64,000 nt of DNA. It comes from Rebecca billardiae RCC1528 (lineage: Eukaryota > Haptophyta). This document shows positions 20,660 through 30,337 of this stretch, one piece after another; within the stretch, counting starts at the first letter, position 1; each line of letters begins with the position of its first letter. The notes below the pieces were generated by a model, which did not search any database, was not told where the DNA came from, and saw only the letters and a list, made by a program, of their open reading frames with translations. The stretch spans positions 248,001-312,000 of the forward strand of contig OZ251232.1 of assembly GCA_965240325.2 (NCBI GenBank). Direction: 5' to 3'. The position numbers and the translations under genes are program-made.

Positions 20660-23124
20660 ATGGCCGCTTCTGAGGCACGCCGTGTGGGGCCCCGCGTGGC
20701 ACGCGGCGCCTTCCTCAACTTCCGCTGGGGCCCGGGCGACGAGCTCTTCGTGTACGGTGATGTGCATCGCGAGCGCACCAAGCCGGCCCCGCTGAGCCCG
20801 CGCGCCGCCGGCGGCGCGCACGCGCTCCGCTTCGACGAGCTGGTCGGCGCGCGGCGCAAGCTGGCGTGCGGCCTCCATGCGACATTCATGCAGCTGCACG
20901 GCGCGATGCTCGAGTACGCGGAGGCGGCGGTGGGCGCCGAGCGGCCCTCGCTCGTCTACTTCTCCCGCGCGTACCGCTCGAGCGCGCGCAGCTGCGTCGA
21001 CGAGCTCGTGCGCGAGGAGGCGAGCGCGCGCTCGGCGGACAATGCCGAGCGCGCGGACGAGCTCGCGGCCGAGATCGAGCAGCACGAGTGGGCGGACTGC
21101 ATCCTGCACCTGTGCGAGATCTTCTTCCTCGAGCGCTCGCCCCACGTCACCGAGGCCCTCGCGCACTGGATGCAGCTGCACGTCAGCGAGCCGCCGCAGC
21201 TGGACGCGCTCAGCTCGGCGCTCGTGCCCGAGCAGCAGCCGGGCTACTGGCCGGCGGTGCAGCGGCTGCTGCTGCACGGCCGGCTGGCGGAGGCGCGGCA
21301 GCTGCTCGCGGCGCACACCGCGCTGCGCGCGCACCTCGCCCACGCCTCCGGCGGCGAGGGCGAGGTCCTCGCCCTCCTCGACCTGCTGCTCGAGAACTGC
21401 CCGACGCTCTCTGGCTCTGACGGCCTGCCCTCGTTCCGCGCCACGTGGCGCGTGTGGCAGGAGGATGCGGCGAGGCTGGAGAAGCGGCACGGCAAGGCGC
21501 TCTCGGACGGGGCGCTCGGCGCGCTGCGCATCCTCCGCGGCGACGAGCCCACGCTCGCCTCCCTCTGCCGCCAGTGGTACGAGCTCGTGCTCGCGCAGCT
21601 GCTGTACTGCCAGCCGCACCTGCGCCGCACCGAGCTCGAGCCGCTCGTCAACGCGGCCATCGCAGCGTACCCGGTGCGCGCGCGCGAGCCGTGCGGCGGT
21701 GCGCCGCGCCGCGTCGCCCCGCGCCGCGCGCTCACCCCGCCGCGCCCGCCGCGCGCCGCGCGCCGCCCGCCTCCCCACCGCCCGCGCGCGCGCGCCGCGT
21801 GCGCAGGCGGCGGAGTACAGCGCGCACGAGTACGTGCTGATGGCGGTGATGCTGGACGACCCCAAGCACGCGCTCGACAACGTGGCGGGCGCGTGCGGCC
21901 GCGGCTGGCTGCACTGCCACCTCGAGGGGCTCCTCTCGCACGCGGGCCAGGTGGAGCCGCGCCCGCCCGGCGCGCTGGGCTGCACCGACCACGAGCTGAG
22001 CGTGATCGAGTACGCGCGCTCGCTCGGCGGCTCGCGCGGGCTGTGGCAGCTGGGCGTCGATTACTTGCGCGCGCTGCCGTACGAGGTAGCGTGGCCGTGG
22101 GTGTGCGCGCTCGTGCGCGCCGAGGAGCCCGCGCCCGACGCGAAGGCCGAGCGGCTGCTGGACGTGTGCGCCGCGTGGCAGCTCGACGACGCAGCCGCCT
22201 CCGTCTGCACGCAGCTCGTGGCGCGCAAGCTGCGCGCCCGCATGCCCGCCGCCGCGCTCGGCTGGTTTGCGCGCACGCCCGAGCCGTGGCGCGTGCGCGC
22301 GCGGCACGACGCGATCGCGCGCGCCCTCGTCCGCGCGTGCGAGGACCCGGCTGCGCCGGGCGAGGACGGCAGCGCCGCGCCTCCGGCCAAGGCCCTCGCC
22401 CGCGCGCTCGCCGGGCTCGGCGGCACGGCCTCGCTCCGCTCCCTGCCAGAGTCGAGCTGGCTGGTGGGCTACTGCCAGCTGCGCGAGGGGCTCGAGCAGC
22501 TGGCGCAGCGCAAGGGGCTCACGGGAGCGCACGCGGCCGCGCGCGCCGCCGGGCACGGCGCGGGCGGCGGCATGGACGTGGACGGCGCCGCCGCGGCGCC
22601 GCCCGTGCCCGCTGCGCCGGCGGAGGCGGCGGCGCTCGAGGCGGAGGTCCGCCGCCTTCTGCTCGAGCTCTGCGCGGCCAGCCCGGCGCACGGCGCGGCC
22701 GGGGCGAGCGCGCTGCCGCAGCGCGTGCAGTCGCAGCTGCTGCTCGAGGCGCACGCCGCGGGCATGCTCGAGGTGAGCCGCAGCGTGGGCCGCCGCGCCG
22801 GCGCACCGTGCGCGACGGGCAAGACAGCGCGCGCCTCGCCCGCACTGCCTCCCCCCCCCCACACGCGCGCGCTCGCCCCCTGCCCCTCCGCACCGGCGTG
22901 TGCGCGCGCAGCCGCGCCCCGCGCAGCCGGGCGGCTCGGTCGGCCTCGCGATGGACGAGGTGTACGCACTGATCGGCTGCGTGCACGGCCTGCACGCGCA
23001 CGACGACAGCGCACAACAGCCAAGCGGCGCGCTGCAGCCGGTGAGCCGCGCGCTGTGCTCCGCCCTCGCCACGGTGATCCTCGAACGGCCGCAGGACGAC
23101 GCGAGCGGCTGGGCCGCCATCTGA
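20660..23124 (+). CDS. NUP85: Nuclear pore protein Nup85 homologue (3 exons)
   Basis: Exons 20660-21673, 21807-22772 and 22927-23124. Introns start GTGCGC and GTGAGC, end GCGCAG, and all joins are phase 0. The last acceptor could also be 22911, adding five residues. The product is about 725 residues, near the usual Nup85 length. It is almost entirely helical, as expected for the Nup85 solenoid of the Y-complex. Recognisable elements are 'YWPAVQRLLLHGRLAEARQL' and 'LASLCRQWYELVLAQLLY' in exon 1, and 'LWQLGVDYL' with 'RLLDVCAAWQL' in exon 2. Each exon reads in a different frame, which explains why no single frame spans the gene. I chose the ATG at 20660; an in-frame ATG also lies about 30 bases upstream. 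The assignment rests on remembered family patterns, not a search. Confidence 0.72.
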
Positions 23125-24240
23125 GGCGCGGCCTCGCACGAGGCGGGGCGCCTGCTGAGGCCTGGGGCTCCGGGGACGCGAGCTGCGTGGCCGAGAGTGA
23201 CCACAGTGTGCTCACACTGTATTGGTGACGACTGCTGATGAACCGGCTTCTGCTGCTCCGACGACTCGTCGCATCGGCATCATCGACGCACATCCGTTGC
23301 CGCCATCCGATGTCCAGCATCCCGGTGCTGATCGCGGTCGTTCGTTCACGGCAATCGCGGCTCATCGGCTGGTCTGACTCATTCTATGACGATTTGACGA
23401 CACAGGTAGGACGGCGCAGGTCTCCTGATTCGTCGTCGGCAGTGCCGCCCGATCGTCGTCGACACAAAGAGTCGGCGCTGACACAGTGGCAGAGCATATA
23501 TATATAGCGCAGATATATACATATATATAGCGCATATATATGCGCTATATATATATATATATCATCGATCATCAGCAGCAGCCTGCCAACTGCGCGATAT
23601 CATCGGCGATCGATCAAATATATCAGCACGACAAATGAGACTGATGACTGCTTAGGACTACAATAGTAAATGGCAGCTCGGCCCGTCGGAGCGCTGCCTT
23701 GATTGACGAGCTGCTGGAGCGCGATCCATCTGCGCTGCGCGGCTCGCATGGACCCGTGCTGAGCCCCAGAGCGAGGGCGAGGGTGCAGGTGAAGGTCCGG
23801 ATGTCAGACGGCCGTCTCAGCCGCTGGGCCCTGGCGGGTGAACCGGCGGTCGTGAACCGGTGATGTCAGTCGTCCCCGTGTGTCGCCCTGGGCCTGCACG
23901 GCCGCGTGCGCGCTTGCCTCTCTGCTCAGCTGGCTTGCTGGCGGCGGCTGGCGCTGCTGCGGCGTGCAGGGTACGCTTGACTGCGTCGTGACCGCGTCCG
24001 CGATTAATAAATGATATTAATAATAATCATATCATCATGAGCTTACAGCGTACGCTGTACTCATGATGACTGCTACATGATGCTGGGCCGTATATCTCAC
24101 AAGCCTGCTCACGACACGACTGCGTAGTACTAAATTGTACTTAGTGCATATATGCATTCAAGCGGAACTGCGGCTTGCGCGCATGCAGCATCATCTGACG
24201 ACGATCGCCCGGATCGGTATATATATATGTGTGTGTGTTG
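23125..24240. other. AT-rich intergenic with TATA microsatellites
   Basis: No gene. Contains a TA-rich palindromic tract (about 23495-23562, including AGCGCATATATATGCGCT) and a TA/GT run at about 24219-24240. Confidence 0.5.
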
Positions 24241-24341
24241 TGTTGGAGGAGTTGAAGAGCCCGAAACGACTGAGCTAAATCGGTTATTCGCGTGAACCGA
24301 TTTAGCTCAGTCGTCTTTCGGGCTCTTCAACTCCTCCAACA
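24241..24341. repeat. Near-perfect 45-bp hairpin with 9-base loop
   Basis: 24241-24285 pairs with 24295-24341. The arms are identical apart from two extra bases (a GA bulge) in the right arm; the loop is ATTCGCGTG. The stem is of ordinary GC content and contains GAGCTAAATCGGTT at the loop end. It follows a TA/GT microsatellite. It could be a small-RNA precursor, a foldback transposon, or a template-switch palindrome. No tRNA features and no T-run terminator follow it. Confidence 0.8.
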
Positions 24342-24724
24342 GTTACAACAGATGTGATTGGAGCCCCGTGCACTGGCCGCGGCTGTCGCATGACAGGTCC
24401 AGCGGCGCCCTATGCGCAAGCGAGCCAAGAGGCGCAGCGAGTCCGGTGCGGCTGCAGTACAGGCCGAGCGCGAGCGCCGAGTCGCAGCCGCGCGCGCGCC
24501 GCGCCGCTCGCGCCGGGCTCGCCCGGGGGAGAAGGCGCCGCTGCAGCGCTCCCTCTGCCGACACGGATCACGCGATCCGCCGGCAGGAAGGCCTGACTTG
24601 CGCCCAGTTTTATTGACAAAAACGATATATAAGAATCTTCAACTCCGCGCGCTCTGGGTAAACCTGACAGTTATAGTGGCTCGGCTCTTTAACATCGTCA
24701 CAACGACTGTGCGAGCTTGCGTAA

Positions 24725-26260
24725 TCAGTCGTTGACGATGCGAGTTGCGGCCGGCGCGCGGAAGATGGACGCGGCAGCCGACGCGGCGCGAGCAGGCGCC
24801 GGGCTCGGTCTCGGGGCGGCTGGCAGGCCGCCCCGGCGCCGGGCGGTTGTCGCTGTTCCGCTTGCTCCGCGGTCGCTCTGGCTCTGGGCCGCCGCCGCCT
24901 GGCTCGGGCTCCCGGCGAGCGGAGCCGAGACGGGGAGGTTCCAGCGGTGGGCGAGGCTGTTGCGCCCGCGCTCGGCGAGTCGCGCGCCGTCGCCCAGCCG
25001 GACGGGCGCGCGCTGCTGCTGCGTGCTCGACGCGACGAGCAGCGCGTTTATCGCTGAGCGCCGCACCTCGAGCGCGAGCGCGCGCCTGAAGAGCGCGTCC
25101 ACGTCCGTGCAGCGCGCGGGCGCCTCCTGCAGCGCGCGCAGCAGCTCGGTGCCCTGCAGCGCGCGCAGCGAGGCCTCGTGCTCGTGCAGGATGGCGATGC
25201 CAAGGCGGTAGAGGATCTTGACGTCCCGGTCGTAGAAGATGCAGTCGAGCGCGCGCACGCACGCCTCGAACGGCAGGCAGCCGATGAAGGCCGTCATCAG
25301 CCAGCGCGTCGCGTACGCGCTCGGCGCGACGCCATGCCTCACGAGGTGCATGTGCAGCCGCGGCAGCTGCGCCATGATGAGCCCGTCGAACGCGTCGAGC
25401 GCGGCGGTGACGCCGGGCAGCCCGTCCTCGAACATCGGGCGCATGCCGCACGTTGACGTGAGCGCGACGAGCAGCGAGAACGCGCGCGCCTCGGGCGCGT
25501 ACATGAGGAGGACGCCGCACAGCAGGTTGAGGCCCTGGCAGTAGCGAACGCTCGGCTCGGCGGCCGCGTACGCGGCGAGGACGCGGCCGAGCAGCCGCAC
25601 GCCGTCGGGCGTGCCCGACGCGGCGAGCGGCGCGCGCCGCTCGTCGTGCACGAAGATCTCGTGGTCCGGGAACGTGCGGCGCACGTCGCGCTCGATCTCA
25701 TCGACGACGGACGGTGCGCACTTGTCGACGAGCGTCTCGTATGGCGGCAGGCTGCGCGTCGCGGCGGACGAGCCCGCGCAGAGCGACCAGACGTGCGCGC
25801 GGAGCGCGTCGGGAATGCCCCGCCGCACCCGCCGCTTGAGCAGCACGCGGTGCGGGAGGCGGTTCCACTGCGGCCACGCGGCGAGCATCTGCAGCCACAG
25901 CTCGTGATCGCGGTTCGCTCGGCCCGAGCTCGCGCGCTCGCGCGGCGAGAGCGCGGAGAGGAGGCCCGTGCGGCCAGCAGACGCGGAGTTGGGCGGTGGG
26001 CCGTCGTCACGAATCACAAAGCCGTACGCGTCGAGCGCCGGGCGCACGCTGTACGTCCGGGGTGCCGCGGCGGCCGCCGCGGGCGAGGCGGCAATACGGC
26101 CACGCTCGGCGCTGAGCGCCAGGCTCTCCGAGTCGGTGGAGTGGGTGTCCGAGTCCAGGCCATCCGTGCTGACGTCAGACGCGGTAGCCCACTTCTTGCT
26201 GCCCGGCGACAGTGGCGGTGGTGTCGGCCCGCGCACGTCGTGCGCTGCGCGCGTCACCAT
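24725..26260 (-). CDS. TBC-domain Rab GTPase-activating protein
   Basis: 511 residues from the ATG at 26260; an in-frame ATG at 26473 would add 71 Arg-rich residues that look like leader sequence. A TBC domain spans about residues 130-375. 'RRGIPDALRAHVW' opens it, 'EIERDVRRTFP' (about 188) carries the arginine finger of the IxxDxxR motif, and 'RYCQGLNLL' (about 242) carries the glutamine finger of the YxQ motif. 'FYDRDVKILYRLGIAIL' follows. Both catalytic fingers are present, so it should be an active Rab-GAP in membrane traffic. The C-terminal 130 residues are low-complexity. The N-terminal 100 residues are Ser/Asp-rich, as in regulated GAPs. It ends about 380 bp downstream of the hairpin. 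Confidence 0.87.
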   Translation of the reverse strand: MVTRAAHDVRGPTPPPLSPGSKKWATASDVSTDGLDSDTHSTDSESLALSAERGRIAASPAAAAAAPRTYSVRPALDAYGFVIRDDGPPPNSASAGRTGLLSALSPRERASSGRANRDHELWLQMLAAWPQWNRLPHRVLLKRRVRRGIPDALRAHVWSLCAGSSAATRSLPPYETLVDKCAPSVVDEIERDVRRTFPDHEIFVHDERRAPLAASGTPDGVRLLGRVLAAYAAAEPSVRYCQGLNLLCGVLLMYAPEARAFSLLVALTSTCGMRPMFEDGLPGVTAALDAFDGLIMAQLPRLHMHLVRHGVAPSAYATRWLMTAFIGCLPFEACVRALDCIFYDRDVKILYRLGIAILHEHEASLRALQGTELLRALQEAPARCTDVDALFRRALALEVRRSAINALLVASSTQQQRAPVRLGDGARLAERGRNSLAHRWNLPVSAPLAGSPSQAAAAQSQSDRGASGTATTARRRGGLPAAPRPSPAPARAASAAASIFRAPAATRIVND

Positions 26261-26831
26261 GGCGAGGCGGAGGGTCTGAAAGCAGGCGCTCCGGTGCGGC
26301 CGCCGCCGCCACCGTTTTCTCGCGCGCGGCCGACGACGTTGCGAGCGGCAGTTGGCCACGGTTTGCCAAGGATTCAACGTCACACAACCTGGTTCGAGTC
26401 TGAAATCTGAATCGGGGCGGAAAAAGACGCGCATCAACCGGACTGTCCACGCGACCGACCCATCCCGGGGCATTCAGGCGGGCGACAAGCCCACAAGTGA
26501 CAAGATGAACGGGCCGCGCCCGGCAAACGGCGGCGGCGCCCTCTCGCCGACGGGCACGGCCAAGGGGAGTCCCCTTGGCGGCGCGGCCTCCCAGTCCGGA
26601 CCGATACGACCGGTGCTTCTGTATCCATCCGATCGACTTGTACCGTCGTGCGGTACGGTGAGTGTCAGAGTGAGTCGGTACTGCGCGGAGGCGATGGCGT
26701 TGCGGGCCGCCGCCTTATGGCGGCCGCGGGGCCGGCCCTGACGCGGACCACTGCCCGAAGCCGCAAGGGTCCTCTTCGACTCGGCTGGCCGGCAAACGGA
26801 CTGACGACCGCACGCGGTTGACGTGCTCTCC

Positions 26832-28526
26832 TTAAGGTCGGAACGACGGCCCATCGTGGGCGCGCTTTTCCTTCCTGCGTGCCGACCGAGCCCAAGCTCG
26901 GCGAGCCGCATCCTCATGTTGCTGAGCTGCACTGCTGGGCGGCGGATACGGGACGAGCAAAGGTGATGCGGGCGCGGCGCGGGCTCGCGGAAGCCGCGCT
27001 GCCGTGCACGCCTCTGGCAGCGCGTAGTCCTGGCACACAAAGTCCTGGTAGAGCAGATAGCACAGCCGGACCAGGAGCGCCTCGGCCTCGTGCGCGGCCG
27101 TGGCCGCGCCAGACCCTCCTCCGAGCCCGAGCGCCGCGCGCAGTGCGCCCGTCGACAGCCATGGCGGCAGCCGCTTCTCAGACGCGAGGCGAAGCCCGCT
27201 TTCGAGCATGGCGTCGCACCCTGACCCGGCCGCGCTCTCGCCAGCGGTGTCTCCGCGCGCATCGGTGGGCAGCGCGTACCGTCTCCGCAGCGCGCGCAGA
27301 TCGCCGTGCAACAGCTCCGTGCGCAGCAGCCCAACGCGCTCGTAGCGCGCGCCGTGCGCAGCCGGCGCCGAGGGCGCAGGGTGCGCTGCCGCCGCCTTGG
27401 CTGGAGGTCGGCCTCCTGTCGCGCCGCGTGCCACGTGCTCCGCCAGCTCGCGCCGGTACACGTGCGACGCGCTGAACGCGGCCGCGCTCGTCAGGTGGAA
27501 CTCGATGGCGAGAGCGCGCTCCTGCGGCCACGCGGCGTTGCGGAACTTGCGGGTGACGGTGTGCGCGCACTCGGCATCGGCGATAAAGCCTGCCAGCAGC
27601 CACTGCGCACGGCGCACCGTGGCGGGCGCGGCCGGCACGTCGGGCGCGCTCGATCGGTTCGAGTTGGACGGCGTGCCGCCACCGCCGGCCGGCACGCCGG
27701 GCGATTTCGCGTTGAGCCACAGCGCGCGGCTGAACCAAGACGTGTGCCGCAGCAGCTGCACGTGCTTCGCCTTGAGGCTTTTCCTGCGCACCTTCCAGTC
27801 GGGCGGGACGGGCAGGGCTTGCCGGTGCACCGCCTCCTGCACCCCGGAGAGGAAGCGCGAGATCGGCTCGCGCGAGCCGAGCCACAGCACGCGTGGTGCC
27901 GCCGACGTCCCCGCCACTTCCGCCGGCGCGCGCGGCAGTGCTGCCGCCGCGGCCCCTCGCGGCACAAAGCGCAGATCAGGCAGCGCGCACCGCAGGTGGT
28001 GCTCGATGGTGGTGGTGGCCGCCTTGAAGACGGGGGCGAGGTGCAGGCCGCGCGCGGCGCTCGACAGCGTGTTGTCGCAGTGCGCCCACCACGTCAGCGT
28101 CGGTGGCAGGGCCGAGCTCTCGGCTAGGTGCGGCTTGAGCAGGTGCTTGTTCGCGTGTCCGAGCGTCTCGTTGCAGAAGCCCGGCGCGATGAGCGTGAGT
28201 CCGGTGCGCAGCTGATCAGCGTATTGCCGGTACTGCGAGAGGGCGCATTGCGCGGGCTTTGGCCAAGCCGCAGATTCGTACACGAGCGGCACGCCCGCGC
28301 GCGTCGCGTCTTCCCATCCGATGCCTCGCGCAAAGCCCTGGCGCTCCAAGCTGGCCGCATGCATCTCGAGAGCGTGCGCCTTTGACTCGTGCGCGGCGGA
28401 GCTGTCGGTCTCGAGACGCGCCGGACATACGAAACCTGCATGTCCCCGTTCAGCGCCGCGCACGAGCTGCGGCACGTGCGCCGCGCCAATCAGTACGGCG
28501 AGGGCCGCTCGCGTCAGCGACGACAT
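26832..28526 (-). CDS. Secretory sulfotransferase-like protein
   Basis: 564 residues from ATG (28526) to TAA. A hydrophobic signal peptide or anchor occupies about residues 5-25. 'PVFKAATTTIEHHL' near residue 165 resembles the 5'-phosphosulfate loop of Golgi sulfotransferases (lysine followed by small and hydroxyl residues). 'LGSREPISRFLSGVQEAV' near 215 resembles the 3'-phosphate-binding 'RxPxxRxxSxY' element, with Arg and Ser kept. Cysteines at both ends suggest disulfides. The C-terminus is basic. A PAPS-dependent transferase acting on carbohydrate in the Golgi is the likely role. The acceptor cannot be told. The next gene on the same strand (TupA-like) is also predicted secretory, 230 bp upstream. 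Family membership is inferred from motif layout and the sequence is divergent. Confidence 0.62.
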   Translation of the reverse strand: MSSLTRAALAVLIGAAHVPQLVRGAERGHAGFVCPARLETDSSAAHESKAHALEMHAASLERQGFARGIGWEDATRAGVPLVYESAAWPKPAQCALSQYRQYADQLRTGLTLIAPGFCNETLGHANKHLLKPHLAESSALPPTLTWWAHCDNTLSSAARGLHLAPVFKAATTTIEHHLRCALPDLRFVPRGAAAAALPRAPAEVAGTSAAPRVLWLGSREPISRFLSGVQEAVHRQALPVPPDWKVRRKSLKAKHVQLLRHTSWFSRALWLNAKSPGVPAGGGGTPSNSNRSSAPDVPAAPATVRRAQWLLAGFIADAECAHTVTRKFRNAAWPQERALAIEFHLTSAAAFSASHVYRRELAEHVARGATGGRPPAKAAAAHPAPSAPAAHGARYERVGLLRTELLHGDLRALRRRYALPTDARGDTAGESAAGSGCDAMLESGLRLASEKRLPPWLSTGALRAALGLGGGSGAATAAHEAEALLVRLCYLLYQDFVCQDYALPEACTAARLPRARAAPASPLLVPYPPPSSAAQQHEDAARRAWARSARRKEKRAHDGPSFRP

Positions 28527-28754
28527 GCGTCTTAGACATGCTGCTGAGCGGCTTGACGATGCGGCGCGGGCGAAAGCCAGCGCTGCTAAAGTATAATCAT
28601 CATCTATCTACAATACTGTAGCTAGCAATTAGCACACTGTACCGTGTACGAAATAAGTCGTCAAGACAGACGCCCGATCGAGAGGCGGCCCACCGGGGGC
28701 TTCGTCGCGCGTGCCGCCTTCACTGCGGTTCTGACAGCTGCATGCCCCGCCACG

Positions 28755-30173
28755 CTACTCCCTCGCGCCCTCCGCGTCGCGCAGCCGGCCGTGCGCGTCG
28801 AGCTCGGCATCTGCGGCTGCCGCGTCCTTCCCGACCTTCTCGCCGCGCGCCACTTTCTCCGGCACGGTGTCCCAGTAGCGGACGACGGTCTCGTTGATGT
28901 GCTGCAGGAGCCAGGCGCGCCACTTGGGCAGGTCCCACTCGCGGCACACGCGCCGCTCGCCTAGCTGCTCGCCCGGCCCGGCCGGCTCGAGCACGCACCT
29001 GTCCGGCGTGAGGAAGTCGCGCTCCTCGATGCTCAGGCTGCGGAGCGCGCGCCGCACAAAGCGCGACGCGTTGACCGCCGGGTACGGCAGCGCGCCCGAG
29101 GCGTCGGGGCGCATCGCGGCGTGCAGCGCGTCGAGCACGACGTTGCACACGATCGCGTGCGACGGGAACGTCACCTCGTTCACCATCAGCCCGCGCAGCG
29201 GGTCGCCGACGAAGACGTCCAGCCGGAACCACGGCATGCCAAACAGCCGCGCGACGCGGCGCGCGAGCGCGGCGATCGGCTCCCAGTGCGAGTCGAAGAG
29301 GGCGCGCTTGTACATCTCGCAGTTGGGCTCGTCCTTGGGGTGGCACCCCGTCCGCCCGTCGTTGCGCGCCTTCTCGTTCACCAGCTCGACCATCTTGTAC
29401 TGGTTCACCTGCGCCCACGCCTCCGCCTTGTGCGGCTCGCCGAGGATGACGTGCACCTTGTACTCGGAGCCCTGCACCAGGTCGTACCGCCCCTGCACGA
29501 GCACGCCGCGGTGCTCGTAGCGCTTGATCGAGGGGAAGGTGAAGAAGCCGTGCGCGAAGTCGGCCACGCGCTCCGGCGTCCACCGCCCGCGGTGCCACTT
29601 GAGCCGGTTCATCGTGAGCACGCCCTGGCCGAGCGCGCCGGTCGCTGGCTTGAGCACCCAGTCGTAGTGGCCGTGCTCGACGAGCTTGTGGATGCGCGCG
29701 CGCAGCATCTTGCGCGAGTACTGCGGGAACGGGCCGAGCGAGCGCTCGAAGAAGGAGCCGTGCAAAATCGGCGGCGTGGGGATCTGCGCGCGCTGCAGGA
29801 TCCCCGCGAGCAGCAGCTTGTTCTCGACGAGCTGCGGCGACACGCGCTCAAAGAGGATGTGCAGCATCGTGTCGAGGCGCAGGCCGTTACCCAGCCGCGG
29901 GACCGCGCTGAAGGCACGCGACATGTCGAAGTCCCTGTTCAGCACGAACGGCGCCTCCCTCGCGCCGCCGCTCGAGCTCGCCGCTGCGAGCTCGGCCAGC
30001 CGCCGGCCGATCGCGCGAGAGAAGAAGCGTGCGAGCGCCGCCTCGTTGCGCGCCGCGGACGCTGACGCACCGGTCGCGTTCCATCGCACGTCGGGCGGCC
30101 AGGCACGCGTAAGCGTTGATAGCGCGAGCGCCCGAGTGGCGAGCGCGAGCGCCAGCCACACGCGCGCATGCAT
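28755..30173 (-). CDS. TupA-like ATP-grasp protein with signal peptide
   Basis: 472 residues from the ATG at 30173, chosen because it gives a clean signal peptide ('RVWLALALATRALAL'); an ATG at 30272 would add 33 residues. The body matches the ATP-grasp fold of TupA-like glycopeptidyl or amino-acid ligases. 'ENKLLLAGILQRAQIPTPP' forms the entry to the ATP site. 'WVLKPATGALGQGVLTM' near 170 is the lysine plus glycine-rich loop. 'FRLDVFVGDPLRGLMVNEVT' near 315 carries the Asp/Asn/Glu metal-binding pattern. TupA family enzymes attach amino acids to polymers such as teichuronopeptides. In a eukaryotic secretory compartment the substrate is unknown, and since ATP is needed the Golgi or ER lumen is possible. 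It lies in tandem with the sulfotransferase and divergent from the F-box-like gene. Confidence 0.68.
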   Translation of the reverse strand: MHARVWLALALATRALALSTLTRAWPPDVRWNATGASASAARNEAALARFFSRAIGRRLAELAAASSSGGAREAPFVLNRDFDMSRAFSAVPRLGNGLRLDTMLHILFERVSPQLVENKLLLAGILQRAQIPTPPILHGSFFERSLGPFPQYSRKMLRARIHKLVEHGHYDWVLKPATGALGQGVLTMNRLKWHRGRWTPERVADFAHGFFTFPSIKRYEHRGVLVQGRYDLVQGSEYKVHVILGEPHKAEAWAQVNQYKMVELVNEKARNDGRTGCHPKDEPNCEMYKRALFDSHWEPIAALARRVARLFGMPWFRLDVFVGDPLRGLMVNEVTFPSHAIVCNVVLDALHAAMRPDASGALPYPAVNASRFVRRALRSLSIEERDFLTPDRCVLEPAGPGEQLGERRVCREWDLPKWRAWLLQHINETVVRYWDTVPEKVARGEKVGKDAAAADAELDAHGRLRDAEGARE

Positions 30174-30337
30174 CGCGCTCGCGGCTCGGAGGCGACAACA
30201 GCTCGAGGCCCGCACTGCTGCTCGACTCGCGTGGCGGATGCGCAAGCAACCCCAGCGCTTTTCGGAGTGCATGAATCATGATGCAAGGCTTCTGCTCACG
30301 ATGGCTGCGCGAAGAACGCCGCACGCCTGGCATTGTC
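30174..30337. promoter_or_regulatory. Compact divergent promoter region
   Basis: The TupA-like gene (-) and the F-box-like gene (+) start within about 165 bp of each other, or only 5 bp apart if the outermost ATGs are used. Shared promoter elements are inferred from this arrangement. No TATA box is obvious. Confidence 0.35.

Noticed and set aside
20276-21985. A 569-codon minus-strand frame across the repeat arm and Nup85 exon 1
   Set aside because: The part over Nup85 is a codon mirror. The part over the duplication arm is alternating-GC low complexity.
24241-24341. Hairpin as a transcription terminator or tRNA
   Set aside because: No T-run follows, the stem is far too long, and no tRNA consensus is present.
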